Origin: Turnera subulata
Taxonomy: Eukaryota > Streptophyta > Magnoliopsida > Malpighiales > Passifloraceae
Length of the DNA: 64,000 bases
Direction: 5' to 3'
Assembly: GCA_028386065.3 (NCBI GenBank)
Contig: JAKUCV010002041.1
Span: 1 to 64,000, forward strand
The notes beneath the pieces were generated by a model that searched no databases, had not been told where the DNA came from, and was given only the letters and a program-made list of their open reading frames with translations. The position numbers and the translations under genes were made by a program. The number at the start of each line of letters is the position of its first letter. The stretch's first letter is position 1. Below, piece after piece: positions 50,381 through 61,678 of the stretch.

Positions 50381-51495
50381 TGTTGACAAAAAATTAGGGT
50401 TAATCACCTCTTAATGCTAAACCATGATTAACCATGTTGATTATCTAGTTTTGATGACTAACAAATTACAAGTGTGTTGCTAGCTTTGCTTGTGTTGATT
50501 TTTGCTTACAAAAAAATATGGTTTCTGCCGGTACTGTATTTTGGACACACGACATATGGTTTTTATCGCTACCATATCTTGCATACATGACTTATGGTTT
50601 TTACCGATGCCATATCTGTGAAGCTGTCACTATTAACTTTTGAGCAGGTTGCGTGTGGTCCTGCAAGCATTTAAATCCCACTTCCAGCCATTTCATTTGA
50701 TGAACAAGTAAGAGGGAAGATTTTATGGAAGTGCAGAAGATGTTCCCACCTAACTCCCACTCAACTCCAGAAGGTGGTCCAAACTTTCCAGATTTGGTAA
50801 TACTTTGCAACCAAGGAGTTGACATGCATAACGGCACCAAACTGAAGCTTTAATGAACTGAAGTCAACTGGAGTACATGGAGCTGTTGCAGGAGCTTATT
50901 CCCCACACTCAGATTCTATAAAGAGGGACATTTACACCTCTGGAAGATCATCAAAGCAATTGTGCAAAATCTGAGTGTGTACTTGAGCTAAAAGATTTGG
51001 TATCTGTTCTGGTTTTTTCTGCTTACAGTGCGAAACTGTTTCTAAGGGCAATTTGTAAGCAAGACTTGGTTTAGTTTTGTTGGGTACTCAAGTCTAGGGT
51101 TAAATTTGAGGGTAGGTTAAAGCTTAGCCTGTGAAAAGCTTGTCAGGTTAGAGTTAGCCCGTGAAAAACTTGTAAAAGTTTGAGCTTAGCCTAGAAAAGC
51201 TTATGTTTGTAAAGGTTAAGGTTGATCCCACAAAAACCGTTGATCCCACAAAAGCCTAAGTATAGTGAGTGTTTCAAATCCTAAAGGAAGGAACCTTTAG
51301 GTAGTGGAGTACCTGGTGAGGGAAAACCACTCTAAATCAGCTGTGTCCATTTCTCTCTTCTTCCCTTACTCATCTTCTACGTTAAGCATTCGCATTGCAT
51401 CACAGAGATTTGGTATCGTAAAATCCAAATCTCTCTATCCGAAAAAGTTTAAAGCCTAATTCACCCCTCCCCTCTTAGGCACTTTTGGGCCTTTA
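50381..51495 (+). repeat. 3' LTR of Copia-3
   Basis: 1,115 bp, starts TGTTGACAAAA. It has an 18-bp tandem duplication (gttgatcccacaaaa(a/g)cc) near 51221-51257 that is single in the 5' LTR, and many substitutions relative to it. Confidence 0.88.
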
Positions 51496-53994
51496 TCCAG
51501 CTCAGCTTTTATTGCTTCTTTCCACAAATTTGCACTAGGAGAAGAAATAGCTTCAAAATAAGTTAATGGATCTTCTTGAACCAAAAAAGTATAAAAATCA
51601 TAACCAAAAGAAGTTTCTTTCCTTTGTTTTTTACTCCTTCTCAAAATATAAGCTTGCTCATCAACTTCATTTTCAAAATCATCTTGTGCATTAGTCTCAC
51701 TTTCAGAGATTTCTCGTGTAGGTGCAACAGTCAAGTTATTTGGTTTTAACTGAAACACATTCTCAAAAAATTCAGCATTTCTTGTTTCAACAATGATATT
51801 CACATCAAGCGCATCACTTTTTTTAAAAAAAAATCTATACACAGTACTATTATGACCATAACCAATAAACATGCAATCACTGGTTTTGGACCCTATTTTC
51901 CTTTTCTTAGGATCAGTTAACATAACTTTAGCAAGACACCCCTACACTTTTAAGTATTTAAGATTAGGTGAATATCCTTTCCACAATTCATATGGTGTCT
52001 TATCAGTATTTTTATAAGGAATCCGATTTTGTACGTGACATGCTGATAAAATAGCTTCACCCCAAAGGTTATTAGGTGTTGAACTAATAACAAGCATTGA
52101 ATTCATCATTTCTTTTAAAGTCCTATTTTTTCGTTCAGAAACACCATTATATTGTGGTGAATAAAGAGGTGTGGTCTCATGTATTATACCTTCTTTCTTA
52201 CAGAATTCAATAAACAAAACATATTCACCACCTCTATCTCATCTAACCCTTTTAATATTCCTATCTAACTGGTTTTCTACTTCAACTTTGTATAGGAGAA
52301 AAATGTCAAAGGCTTCATGTTTATTTCTAATGAAATATACTTTAGTATATCTTGAAAAGTCATCTATTAAAGTCACAGAATAGTTTTTACCTCCTCTAGT
52401 CATGGATTGTTTTAAAGCCCCTAAATCTGTGTGAATTAAACTAAGTAATTCAGTTTCTCTTTTATTCACAGAAGGACAAAATTTCTTAACTTGTTTAATT
52501 TAAGCATATATTTCACATTTATCAGATAATAAATCACTAGAGGCAGATATTAACCCACTATTTTGAAGTTTATTAAGATAAGGTACATTAACATATCCTA
52601 GTCTAACATGCCACATATCAAAAGAGTCAATCAAGTAAGTAGAAGAAGAACTTGCATTTTCATTCATAGTTTCAGCAACATTCAACACAAAAAGTCCTTG
52701 GTTACAATAGCCCTTACCCACAAAGAAGTTGTTCTTGGTCATTATGATCTTATCAGACTCAAATGACACCTTAACCCCCACCTTTCCCAAAAGGGACACA
52801 GAGACCAGGTTGGCCCGAATTTTAGGCACATGCAGCACGTTGTTGAGAGCCAAAATCTTGCCAGATGTGAGCTTGAGAAGAACCTTTCCTTTCCGTCGAA
52901 CGTTTGTAGTTCGGGAATCACCAAGATAAATTTGTTCTTCTCCATCCCCTGCCTCGGCATAAGAGGAAAAAGCATCTTTGCTTGCGCAGATGTGCCTGGT
53001 AGCACCAGAGTCTACCACCCAGTCTTTCACACTGGTGACTAAGAAGGTTTCAGAAATGACCGCAACAATTATGTCATCTCCTTCAACCAAGTTAGCACTT
53101 GGCTATAAAAAAAATTGCCATTTCTACCCTCTTCCTGCGTTGTGATGCAAAATGTCCTGGCTTTCCAAAGACAAAACAATTTCATTTCTTCTTAAAGAAG
53201 ATGGGATTAGCAATTTTAGGGATGTAACCAAATTTCTTATTGTTATTAAAATGCTTAGAACTAGAGGTACCTTCTACCAAGTTAGCTTTGGTTGTCATAT
53301 CTTTGGCAGTCGCACCTTTGAGTTCTCTTTTGTTCTTTTCTTCAATGTGGATGTGAATGATCAAGTCCTTGAGTGGCATCAACTTGTGCTTATGCTTCAG
53401 GTTGTGTTTGTAGTCCTTTCACAAATTGGGTAGCTTTTCGATCAGGGAATCTGCAAGAAATTCATCAGGTTGAGAGATCTTCACCGCCTTCAAGTCCTCC
53501 ATAAGCCTTTGGTACTCTGTGATCTGACTCGTAACGGATTTGTCTTCCTTCATCTCCAACCTGTTGAAGTTGGAAATGGCAAACTTCTGCTTCAAAGCAT
53601 CTTCTACGGTATATTTTTCCATCAAGTTGTCCCAGATGTCTTTTGCTTCCTTGTAAGATGCATAAACGTCAAAAAGTTCATTTGATAAAATTTGTATTAT
53701 TGTATGTCGGCAAACTTTATTGGCATTAAGCCAATTCTCCATCTGTTTTTGATCACCGGTTGCTGGCTTTGATTCTCTTAAAGCGTAGGCCACCCCGTGC
53801 ATGTCAAGTGTTGAAAAAATATGCTCCTGCCATCTCTTGAAATTTTCTCCGGAAAGTACCTCGATTCTGGACACCTTCGGATAAGGTGTTGCATATGTGA
53901 CGATAGGTTGGACTTGGGATCCAGCAGCAACTGCGGTGGCGGCGGCAGCGGCAGCGGCATCAGCAACAACATTCTCGGGTTGGAATTCAGCCAT
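51496..53994 (-). pseudogene. Copia-2 gag, protease and integrase (degenerate)
   Basis: The minus-strand start ATG at 53994 gives MAEFQPENVVADAAAAAAA. Gag runs to 53419. The zinc knuckle near 53175-53130 reads C..V-F-GKPGHFAS..R, having lost two cysteines. Protease (VKDWVVDSGATRHICA) and the pre-integrase region lie in 53090-52500. Integrase core 52469-51942 holds HTDLG and GVSERKNRTLKE. A distal stretch to 51496 ends at the Copia-3 target site. Stops and frame changes occur between the blocks. The LTR ends only about 20 bp before the gag start and no initiator-tRNA-binding site is visible there. Confidence 0.85.
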
Positions 53995-54013
53995 TGACAC
54001 TATCTCTTTAGAT

Positions 54014-54462
54014 TGCTGGAATATTTGGGAAAATATGGATGAATTAATTCCGAGCTGAGGCCTACAATGCACTGTCCTAAAGAGATATTTTGGTACTCCC
54101 AAAGTCTCCCCAGGATACAATTGCCCCTTCTACCAAAGGTAGGATACTAGAACTGTTAAGAAATTATCAAAAGAAAAAACCCAACAAATTAGAGAGGAAA
54201 TGCAAGAGAGGATGTGAAAATAAGAGTATGAGAGATTTTCAATTGTGTGTGTTAAAAGACTAGATGAGGAAGGGTATTTATAGGTGAGTGGAATAGAGAA
54301 AGGTTAACGTTAAAAATAAAATTAACTAATCAAATCTCCTAAAATAAAAAAGAAACAGAGAAAACTTCCTAATTAATAGGTAATCATATTTGACTAGAAT
54401 TTTTCTCCAACAAATTTTGACTGGACTCGGTCCTCCCTTTCAATGTGGGATAGAAGTCTACA
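54014..54462 (-). repeat. 5' LTR of Copia-2
   Basis: 449 bp, similar throughout to 33056-33534 but lacking about 18 bp near the right end and carrying many substitutions. Confidence 0.82.
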
Positions 54463-54465
54463 TTT

Positions 54466-55690
54466 GTCTCTTCAAAAAATTACGGTCGGGGTGGCTAAGA
54501 AGATTGTCAGGTTGCAGAGCTCTTTTCTATGGGGAGGGAGTGGTGACAAACGTAAGCTTTGTTTGGTGGCTTGGAGTAAGATAGCTAGACCCAAACAACA
54601 GGGAGGATTGGGGATTGAAGACATATTGGTCAAGAATTTCCAGCTGTTCAAATGGATGTGGAGGTTTATTAACATCGACCCTTCCTCAACTTCCGTCTCT
54701 CCTTGGTCTAAAATTGTAAGTGAATGTTATTTGCAACCCTCTGACTGTACTTGGCCCTCTTTCAACATGGATAGTTGCTCCAAGATTTGGCGAGATACTG
54801 TTCGGGCGGCTGAGAATGGGGCAACAGCCACCCCAAACTTAAGGACATGATAATCAAAGATGTGGGGAGAGGGACTTCATGTAGATTTTGGGTTGACTGC
54901 TAGTTAGAATGCGGCATTCTCAAGGAAATGTTTCCATGGCTTTGGTCAGTTGCTGCCAATCCTGATTGTTGGGTAAGTTAGGTGTGCAGTTTTGACGATG
55001 GCTGCTGGGTATAGGAGCCTCGATCAATGGAGAAGACTGCTTTTATTCATGGGAATTAACGCAGGTGGCAGATTTATATGGAGTCTTGGCCCAGATTAGC
55101 CTCAAACCGGACAGACTTGATCGGTGGAGATGGACAGGGAATAAGGAAGGCATTTTGCTATAAAGGATGGATACGCTTCCTTAACCAACAAACTTCCCAT
55201 GGCCTCTGTGAAACCGTGTGTATGGTTTGGTTTTATTCCACCTAAAATAGAATGCTTCATGTGGCTTGCTTTCCCTATTGGAGTTGCAACTCGTACAACA
55301 TTACTTTATCAAAACATTATATAAGTAGGTGATGCTCTATGTCCATTTTGTAGATAGGAGATCGAATATAGAGACCACCTTTTGTTGCACTGTAACTTTT
55401 TTTGGTGGGGAGTGACGTGGTGAATGCCGTGCTCTTTGGAGGAATTTTTCTCGCAATGGTTTGGGCTGAAGGGTTTTCCATTAGCCAAATATTCCTGGAT
55501 GTCGATTTTCTATGCAACAGTTAGGAGCCTTTGGATGGGAAGGAACAGAATTATCTTTGAAAGTGCTGAAGTGGATTCGGACTGGGTTTTTGACGTCACC
55601 TTATTGTGAGCCTTATCTTGGATCAAGGCTAAGCAACCTCTATTTCCATATAACCTTAGCGATGTGCTTATTTGCACTTCAAGATAACCC
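54466..55690 (+). pseudogene. LINE ORF2, C-terminal part (RT end and zf-RVT)
   Basis: Readable blocks: WSKIARPKQQGGLGIEDILVKNFQLFKWMWRF (54570-54670), 'SKIWRDTV', then the zf-RVT region 'KIECFMWLAFPIGVATRTTLL..ALCPFC..EIEYRDHLLLHC' (about 55245-55400) and 'WFGLKGFPLAKYSWMS' (to about 55605). Frames shift several times and stops occur, so this is a decayed copy. It is on the opposite strand from the LINE at 8378-15280 and differs from it in sequence. Confidence 0.8.
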
Positions 55691-55694
55691 ATTT

Positions 55695-56240
55695 TGTGTG
55701 ACAACTGTAATTTCATCACAAAAATTGTTGTCACTATATATGCTTTATTATGACAATAATTTTAAATTGTCACAAATAAATTAAATATTTGTGACAATTA
55801 ATTAATAAGGGCACTAATTGATTAATTTGTGTCAAAACATAAAATTTTTGTCACCAATTTTTAAAACAATTGTGACGATAAAAATCATAATGTCATAAAT
55901 TATTTTTTCAATGACAAAATTATTTTTGTCACATTACTTCTCGTCACTGATATATGTGCATATAGTGACAATGACTTTTAGTTGTAACAAAGAGATTTGA
56001 TATTTGTGACACTATTTTGATTGTGGAAGATTCTTTAATTTTGTGTCAAAATTTTACTTTGATCACCATTTTACCTCAAATTTTTCGTGACAACCAAAAT
56101 GATCACATCACAAATTATTTTTTATTGACCAAATTCTTCTCGTCACAAAATTATTGTGTGTATTGGTGACAGTAATTTTTAATTGTAACAAATAAACTTG
56201 ATATTTGTGACAACTATTTCAATCGTAAACAATTGTGTGG
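55695..56240. repeat. Stretch rich in TTGTGACA/TGTCACAA motifs (CACTA-like subterminal repeats)
   Basis: About 550 AT-rich bases in which gtgaca or tgtcac occurs more than fifteen times on both strands, often as ttgtgacaa or ttgtcacaa. Dense short inverted motifs like this are typical of the subterminal regions of CACTA (En/Spm) transposons and their deletion derivatives. No CACTA terminus or 3-bp duplication was located. The exact limits within the LINE tail are uncertain. Confidence 0.5.
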
Positions 56241-56335
56241 ATAGTTTGAAATTTTGGCATGGAGTCCCATGTAAGTTATTTTTTGTTTAAGATACTTAGT
56301 GTAGTTGGCTCGGTAGGGCGAGTCCCTCTGCTTTG

Positions 56336-56548
56336 TGTTAGAGATAAGAACCCTATCAGGTTGTTAGGCTAATCCTTGTGTTTCAGATAACCGTACATAG
56401 CTGTAGTTATCGTATATAGCTTCTATCCTAGGTTTAGACTTATCATAATAGAATTGTATTCCTACTGTAACACTACAACAGCCAGTATAATATAGTGACG
56501 AGGGCTACCTGTTGAGTGTGCCTTTCACAAATCTCTTCTGTTTCTATA
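56336..56548 (+). repeat. 5' LTR of Copia-4
   Basis: 213 bp; ends TA rather than the usual CA, as does the 3' LTR. Confidence 0.9.
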
Positions 56549-56574
56549 TGGTAGCGGAGCCATACTAGTCTTTA

Positions 56575-59500
56575 ATGGCAACCGATCCGAAGAGAGTTGA
56601 GAGTCCCACTTCTTCAAAAACTAGTTCTTCCAAATCAACCACAGTTATAATTCCAAAGATGGCATCCTTTGACCCAGCTACTCACCCTTTGTCCCAAGTT
56701 CATCATCATATTTCAATCAAGCTGACTGAGACAAATTACGTGTTTTGGCGTGCTCAAATGGAACCGTTCTTGGTGGGACAAGGCGTGATGGGGTACATCA
56801 ATGGCTCGATTTCTTGTCCTCCCTCCATGGTACCATCTGGAGACGCTGGTGGCGATTTAATACCGAATCCAAACTACCAGCAGTGGATCCAACAAGATAG
56901 CCTGATCTTGAGTGCGATTCTTTCGTCAGTGACTCTAGATGTGTTTTCAACAGTTGTGAACAAAAAGACATCACGTGAGGCATGGGAGGCACTGGAAGAG
57001 ACCCTTGCGTCTCCAAATAACACTCGAGTCATGGCCATTCGGATGGCGTTGCAGAGGTTGGAGCAGTAGTCCGATGAGCCAATTTCACGCTTCCTGCAAC
57101 GTGCTAAACGCCTTGCAGATGAAATGGCAGCATCTGGTACGCCATTAACAATTAATGACTTTAACGTTTATGTTTTTCGTGGTTTAAAGGCAGAATTCAA
57201 GCCCCTCACCGCATCTCTGCAAACTCGCCTCGAGCCCGTCAAGTTCTCTGAATTGCAGAGTCTTTTAATGAGCCACGAATTTATCTACGATGATCCTGTT
57301 AAAGCCCTGAATATTGAATCATCAAACTCTTCTGTTGCTGCCCTTGCGGCACTGATGACAACACCAACTCCTACAGCACAATTGGCACAACGTGGTTCTC
57401 TTCCTCCTCAGGGGCAGAATAATCGCGGCTGTGGAGGTAATCGTGGCCGTGGAGGGAAGAACTGGGGCCGTGGTCGGGGCAATTACAATTATAATTATGA
57501 TAATCGATCTTCCTAGAATTCTAACTGGAATGGAGATGCCCCACGCCCTCGGTGTCAGATTTGTGGAAAGTTAGGGCACATTGCCCTGAAGTGCTATCAA
57601 AGGAATACAAGTGCGCCACCTGCTGCTCATCTTGCTACTAATACACCTCCATCGCCGGCCTCTTATGCCTCTTCTATGTGGTATCCTGATACGGGAGCAA
57701 GCCACCATGCTACCCCGGATTATCATCAGTTCCAGTAGTATGACGATTATCAGGGACCTGACTCGTTGCGAGTAGGTAATGGTGCTCAATTATCAATTGC
57801 GGGTATTAGTTCTCACTCTTTGTCTACAACCTCTAAACCTTTGCATTTATTTAATATTCTTCACGTTCCAACCTTAACTAAATCGCTTCTCTCTGTTCAA
57901 AAATTCACACACGACAACAATGTGTTCTTTGAATTTCACTCAAATTATTTTTGTGTCAAGGACAAGGATACCAGGACAACATTGTTCACAGGCCCGAGCA
58001 TTAATGGCTTGTATCAAATTCCCTCACTCTCTGATCGTGGTTCGTTTAGAGCCTTTCTTGCTGTTCGGGTGGCACCATTGGTTTGGCACAGGCGGTTAGG
58101 GCATCCCCATTCTCGTGTTCAACAACAACTTTTGTCACAGCAGTCCCTTCCTGTTCTTCGTGAGTCTAGTGTGATCTCTTGTCCTCACTGTCCCTTGGGC
58201 AAGCAGACACGGCAGTCTTTGCCTCTCAGTAATAATCGTGTCACATGTCCTTTAGAGTTAATTTATAGTGATGTTTGGGGGCCTTCCCCAACATCCAGTA
58301 ATGATGGTCAGTTTTATTACGTGGTGTTTTTGGATGCTTTCAGCAAATTTATTTGGTTCTTTCCAATAACTCATAAATCAGATGTGTTTTCTTGTTTTCT
58401 TTTGTTTCAAAAGCGGGTTGAGAAGCAATTTTCTCTTAAGATTAAGGCAGTCCAAACTGATTGGGGTGGAGAGTACAGGAAGTTAAATAAGTTTTTCATA
58501 AATCAGGGTATTAGCCATCGTGTGATGTGTCCCCATACTCATGAACAACAGGGTGCAATTGAAAGACGACACTGGCACATTGTTGAAACCGGTTTAACGT
58601 TAATGGCTACAGCTAATATACCACGTAAATTTTGGCACTTTGCCTTTGAAACCTCTGTTTATTTGATAAATCGTTTGCCTACTCCTGTCCTCCAAAATTC
58701 ATCTCCTTATCAAATTTTGTTTAAGCAGACCCCAGATTATTCTTTTCTCAAGGTTTTTGGTTGTTTGTGTTTTCCACTGCTACGCCCTTATAATAAACAT
58801 AAAATGGACTATAGATCAACTCCTTGTGTTTTCCTTGGGTATAGCTCTTCCCACTTGGGATATCGTTGCTACGATTTTGATAAAAAGAGATTTTATATTG
58901 CCCGGCATGTAACATTTCATGAGAATGAGTTCCCTTTTTCTACCAAACTGACTTCACCTCAATCATCAGTTCCCACGTCGTCCTGGACTACTGTGCCTTT
59001 AACCGTGTTCTTCCCATCCTTGCAGCAAGGTAAGTCTTCTAATTTGATCCCATCTTCTACTCCAAATACTTGTCCACCACCTCGTGTCAGTTCTAGTCCA
59101 ACACAGAGTTCTACTCAAACACTATCCTGTCCAACACACACACAACAGCTACCCGAGACGCCTACTCAACCTCCTTTATCTTCACGTACTCGTCAATCCA
59201 CACTAACATCACCACGACCTAGTGTCGCACCTGTAACTGATTCTTCCTCTTCTCCTTCGTCCTCATCAACCTCTCCAATGGATACTCCTCCTGTTTCCCC
59301 TCCAAAACATCATTCCATGGTACTGCGTCCGAATCGTCGTCCTCCTTCTAAATACTCACCCTCAAATAATCATGTTGAGACTGTGACCAAACCCGAACTT
59401 GATATTGAGCCGATTACTTTCTCTGCTGCTAACAAGTTTCAGGTCTGGCAGCAAGCAATGCGTGAGGAGATGGAGGCCTTGTGCAAAAGTAAAACATGGA

Positions 59501-60942
59501 ATTTGGTTCCTTATACTAAAGGGATGAATCTTGTAGGTTGTCGATGGGTATACCGCATTAAGCGAAAAGCAGATGGCAGTATTGATCGGTATAAGGCGAG
59601 GTTAGTGGCCAAGGGTTATCTTCAACAAGTTGGTATTGATTATGGAGAAACATTTAGCCCGGTGGTTAAACCGGCAACGATCAGGGTGGTCCTCTCTTTG
59701 GCACTGACTTGGCATTGGTCCATTAAACAACTTGATGTGCGCAATGCGTTTCTGAATGGGTTCTTAAAGGAGCAAGTGTACATGGAGCAGCCTCCTGGTT
59801 TTGTTGATCCCACAAAACCACATCATGTCTGTCACCTCCAAAAATCTTTGTATGGCCTCAAGCAGGCTCCTCGCGCTTGGTACTCACGCTTGAGTGAGTT
59901 TCTCTTACAGCAAGGTTTTCAGGTCTCTCATTCTGATCCTTCTCTACTCATTTACAATCAGAATAACATTCGGGCTTATCTCCTTGTTTATGTGGACGAT
60001 ATAATTATCACAGCGAGCAACACAGCCTTTTTGACGGGATTGCTCCATCGGTTGAGCACCACTTTCGCCTTGCGGGATCTCGGTGAACCCTCCTATTTCC
60101 TTGGCTTGGAGGTTCATCGAACTGCCACTGGTGTAGTGTTAACGCAGGAGAAATATGTTCGTGATTTGTTAAAGCCTGCTGGGATGGAATCTTGCAAACC
60201 TGTTAACACGCCAGCTTCTACTTCACAGCTTTTACGGGCAGAACAAGGAGAATTTTTAGCTGACCCAGCAGTCTATCGACACCTGGTCTGATCAATGCAG
60301 TATCTTTCGATTACACGACCTGATATCGCCTACTCTGTAAGTAAAGTCAGTCGCTTTATGCATAAGCCTACTCAGGAGCATCTTGTAGCAGTCAAGCGTA
60401 TTTTGCGTTACTTAAAGCACAACATTCATCTTGGCCTATGTCTTCGCCGGCTCACAGATAATGCATTACAAGTATTCACAGATGCAGATTGGGCCGGTAG
60501 TTTAGATGATCGCCGTTCGATAGCCGGTTTCTTTATTGTGTATGGTGGGAACTTAATTGCATGGGCCTCTAGGAAGCAGTGAACGGTGGCCAGATCATCT
60601 TCTGAAGCTGAATATAAAGCCATGGCTGATGGGGTGGCAGAACTCATGTGGATAAAAACACTGCTGCGAGAACTTGGAGCTCCTGCTAGCAAACCAGTGT
60701 TATGGTGTGATAATTTGGGGGCTACATTCTTGAGTCGTAACCCCATCTTGAATGCCCGAACCAAGCATGTTGAGATCGACTATCATTTCGTAAGGGAACA
60801 GGTTACACAAGGACATCTTCAAGTGCAGTTTTTCAAAAGTGCAGACCAACTAGCTGATGTGCTCACCAAACCGTTACCAACAGCACGTTTTCAGCAGCTT
60901 CAGGCCAAACTCAACCTTGGTTCAAAACCGGGTCGAGTTTGA
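56575..60942 (+). pseudogene. Copia-4 gag-pol, single frame with five stop codons
   Basis: The whole 1,456-codon polyprotein can be read in one frame from MATDPKRVESPTSS to 'GSKPGRV' without any frameshift. Stops are at 57067 (TAG), 57514 (TAG), 57736 (TAG), 60289 (TGA) and 60580 (TGA). Domains in order: gag; a Gly/Arg/Asn-rich basic stretch; zinc knuckle CQICGKLGHIALKC; protease WYPDTGASHH; integrase (LVWHRRLGHPHSR, CPHCPLGK, D..D..E with QTDWGGEY and QQGAIERRH); a Ser/Thr/Pro-rich linker; RT (YKARLVAKGY, KQLDVRNAFLNG, YVDD); RNase H ([28 protein letters not shown]). Catalytic residues I can see are kept. It cannot make full-length protein. Confidence 0.92.
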
Positions 60943-60949
60943 GGGGGGA

Positions 60950-61161
60950 TGTTAGAGATAAGAACCCTATCAGGTTGTTAGGCTAATCCTTGTGTTTCAG
61001 ATAACAAACATAGCTGTAGTTATCGTATGTAGCTTCTATCCTAGGTTTAGACTTATCATAATAGAATTGTATTCCTACTGTAACACTACAACAACCAGTA
61101 AAATATAGTGACGAGGGCTACCTGTTGAGTGTGCCTTTCATAAATCTCTTCTGTTTCTATA
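60950..61161 (+). repeat. 3' LTR of Copia-4
   Basis: 212 bp, same ends as the 5' LTR, preceded by the polypurine tract. Confidence 0.9.
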
Positions 61162-61353
61162 CTTTGTAAGTCATTTTTTGTGTATTTCTTTCAGGTTATT
61201 AGGGTGATGAGCTTGTGTATGTATATATTTCTTTTGCATTCCGGGCCAGTTCTCTGCTGGTTCCACTGATCTTTTGTAATTATTTCGTGTGTTAATACAA
61301 TGTCGTTTGTATCAAAAGAAAAATAAAAAACACCAAGCTAACCACACGCATCA

Positions 61354-61678
61354 TGTGTGATACTGAGGCAGATTCCAGTTTGGCATTGATATATTTACTC
61401 TACCTGCCGGCCCCACTACCGGGAGAGCCCGGGGCCGAAGACTGAGTCAAAGCCCAACGAGCCCAGGCCCGAAGACCGAGTCCAAGCCCATCAAGCCCAA
61501 TTTGTCCAAGAAGCCCGTCTACAAGGCACTCGCTCTATAAATACCCCCTAAGGCCCATTTTGTAAAAACAATGTAACCTAGATAGCTAGACTCGGGGTAC
61601 TGTTCACGCCCCTCTTTTCCCTGTAATTCAACCAATCATTCAATGGAAATACACACCCCCTATTTTCGATTTATATCA
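61354..61678 (+). mobile_element. Probable gypsy-type LTR with TATA box
   Basis: A TATA box tataaata (61536-61543) and downstream transcribed-like sequence end at ...tatatca (61678). It is followed by gtggcgactcctctggggac, which resembles the primer-binding region after the LTR of some plant Ty3/gypsy elements. The left boundary is a guess at a TG near 61354. No partner LTR is in the window, so this is a partial element. Confidence 0.5.

Larger units (their letters stand above)
35582..51495 (+). mobile_element. Copia-3: SIRE-like copia element with extra ORF, nested in Copia-2
   Basis: LTRs 35582-36650 and 50381-51495 start TGTTGA. The primer-binding site tggtagcagagc is at 36653-36664. Near-matching 5-bp target-site copies tctag (35577-35581) and tccag (51496-51500) flank it. 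Order inside: gag, protease, integrase, RT, RNase H (to 44731), then a further ORF region after pol, as in SIRE-type elements with an envelope-position ORF. Two solo LTRs (37882-40865 and 47176-48895) have inserted into it. The coding parts carry stops, and the LTRs have clearly diverged, so it is older than Copia-1. Confidence 0.9.
33056..54462 (-). mobile_element. Copia-2: Ty1/copia element on the minus strand, split by Copia-3
   Basis: Related LTRs lie at 33056-33534 (3') and 54014-54462 (5'). Between them on the minus strand are gag, protease and integrase (53994-51496), then, after the inserted Copia-3, reverse transcriptase and RNase H (35581-34080). Joining the two sides across the Copia-3 target site restores reading continuity 'KAELD' to 'EQNKTWV'. 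A polypurine tract gtgggggatt (complement at 33535-33545) precedes the 3' LTR. Target-site duplications of Copia-2 were not found: its right flank is LINE sequence and its left flank is not. Confidence 0.88.
56336..61161 (+). mobile_element. Copia-4: complete copia element (Ale/Retrofit-like), stop-riddled
   Basis: LTRs 56336-56548 and 60950-61161 begin TGTTAGAG and end TTTCTATA. A perfect 5-bp target-site duplication ctttg is at 56331-56335 and 61162-61166. The primer-binding site tggtagcggagcc lies at 56549-56561 and the polypurine tract gaggggggat at 60941-60949. Short LTRs and the protease motif PDTGASHH fit the Ale/Retrofit lineage. The LTRs differ at several sites (roughly 3%), so it is older than Copia-1. 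It inserted into the 3' tail of the second LINE. Confidence 0.93.
54466..61330 (+). mobile_element. Second LINE, 3' part, with two inserted elements
   Basis: From 54466 the plus strand reads VAKKIVRLQSSFLWGGSGD and onward, the reverse-transcriptase end of a plant LINE. The same element seems to continue as a 3' untranslated tail at 56240-56335 and 61167-61330 ('tttgtaattatttcgtgtgttaatacaatg..tcaaaag' then an A-rich tail). A motif-rich insert (55695-56240) and Copia-4 interrupt it. The 5' part is missing, cut off by Copia-2. Confidence 0.7.
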
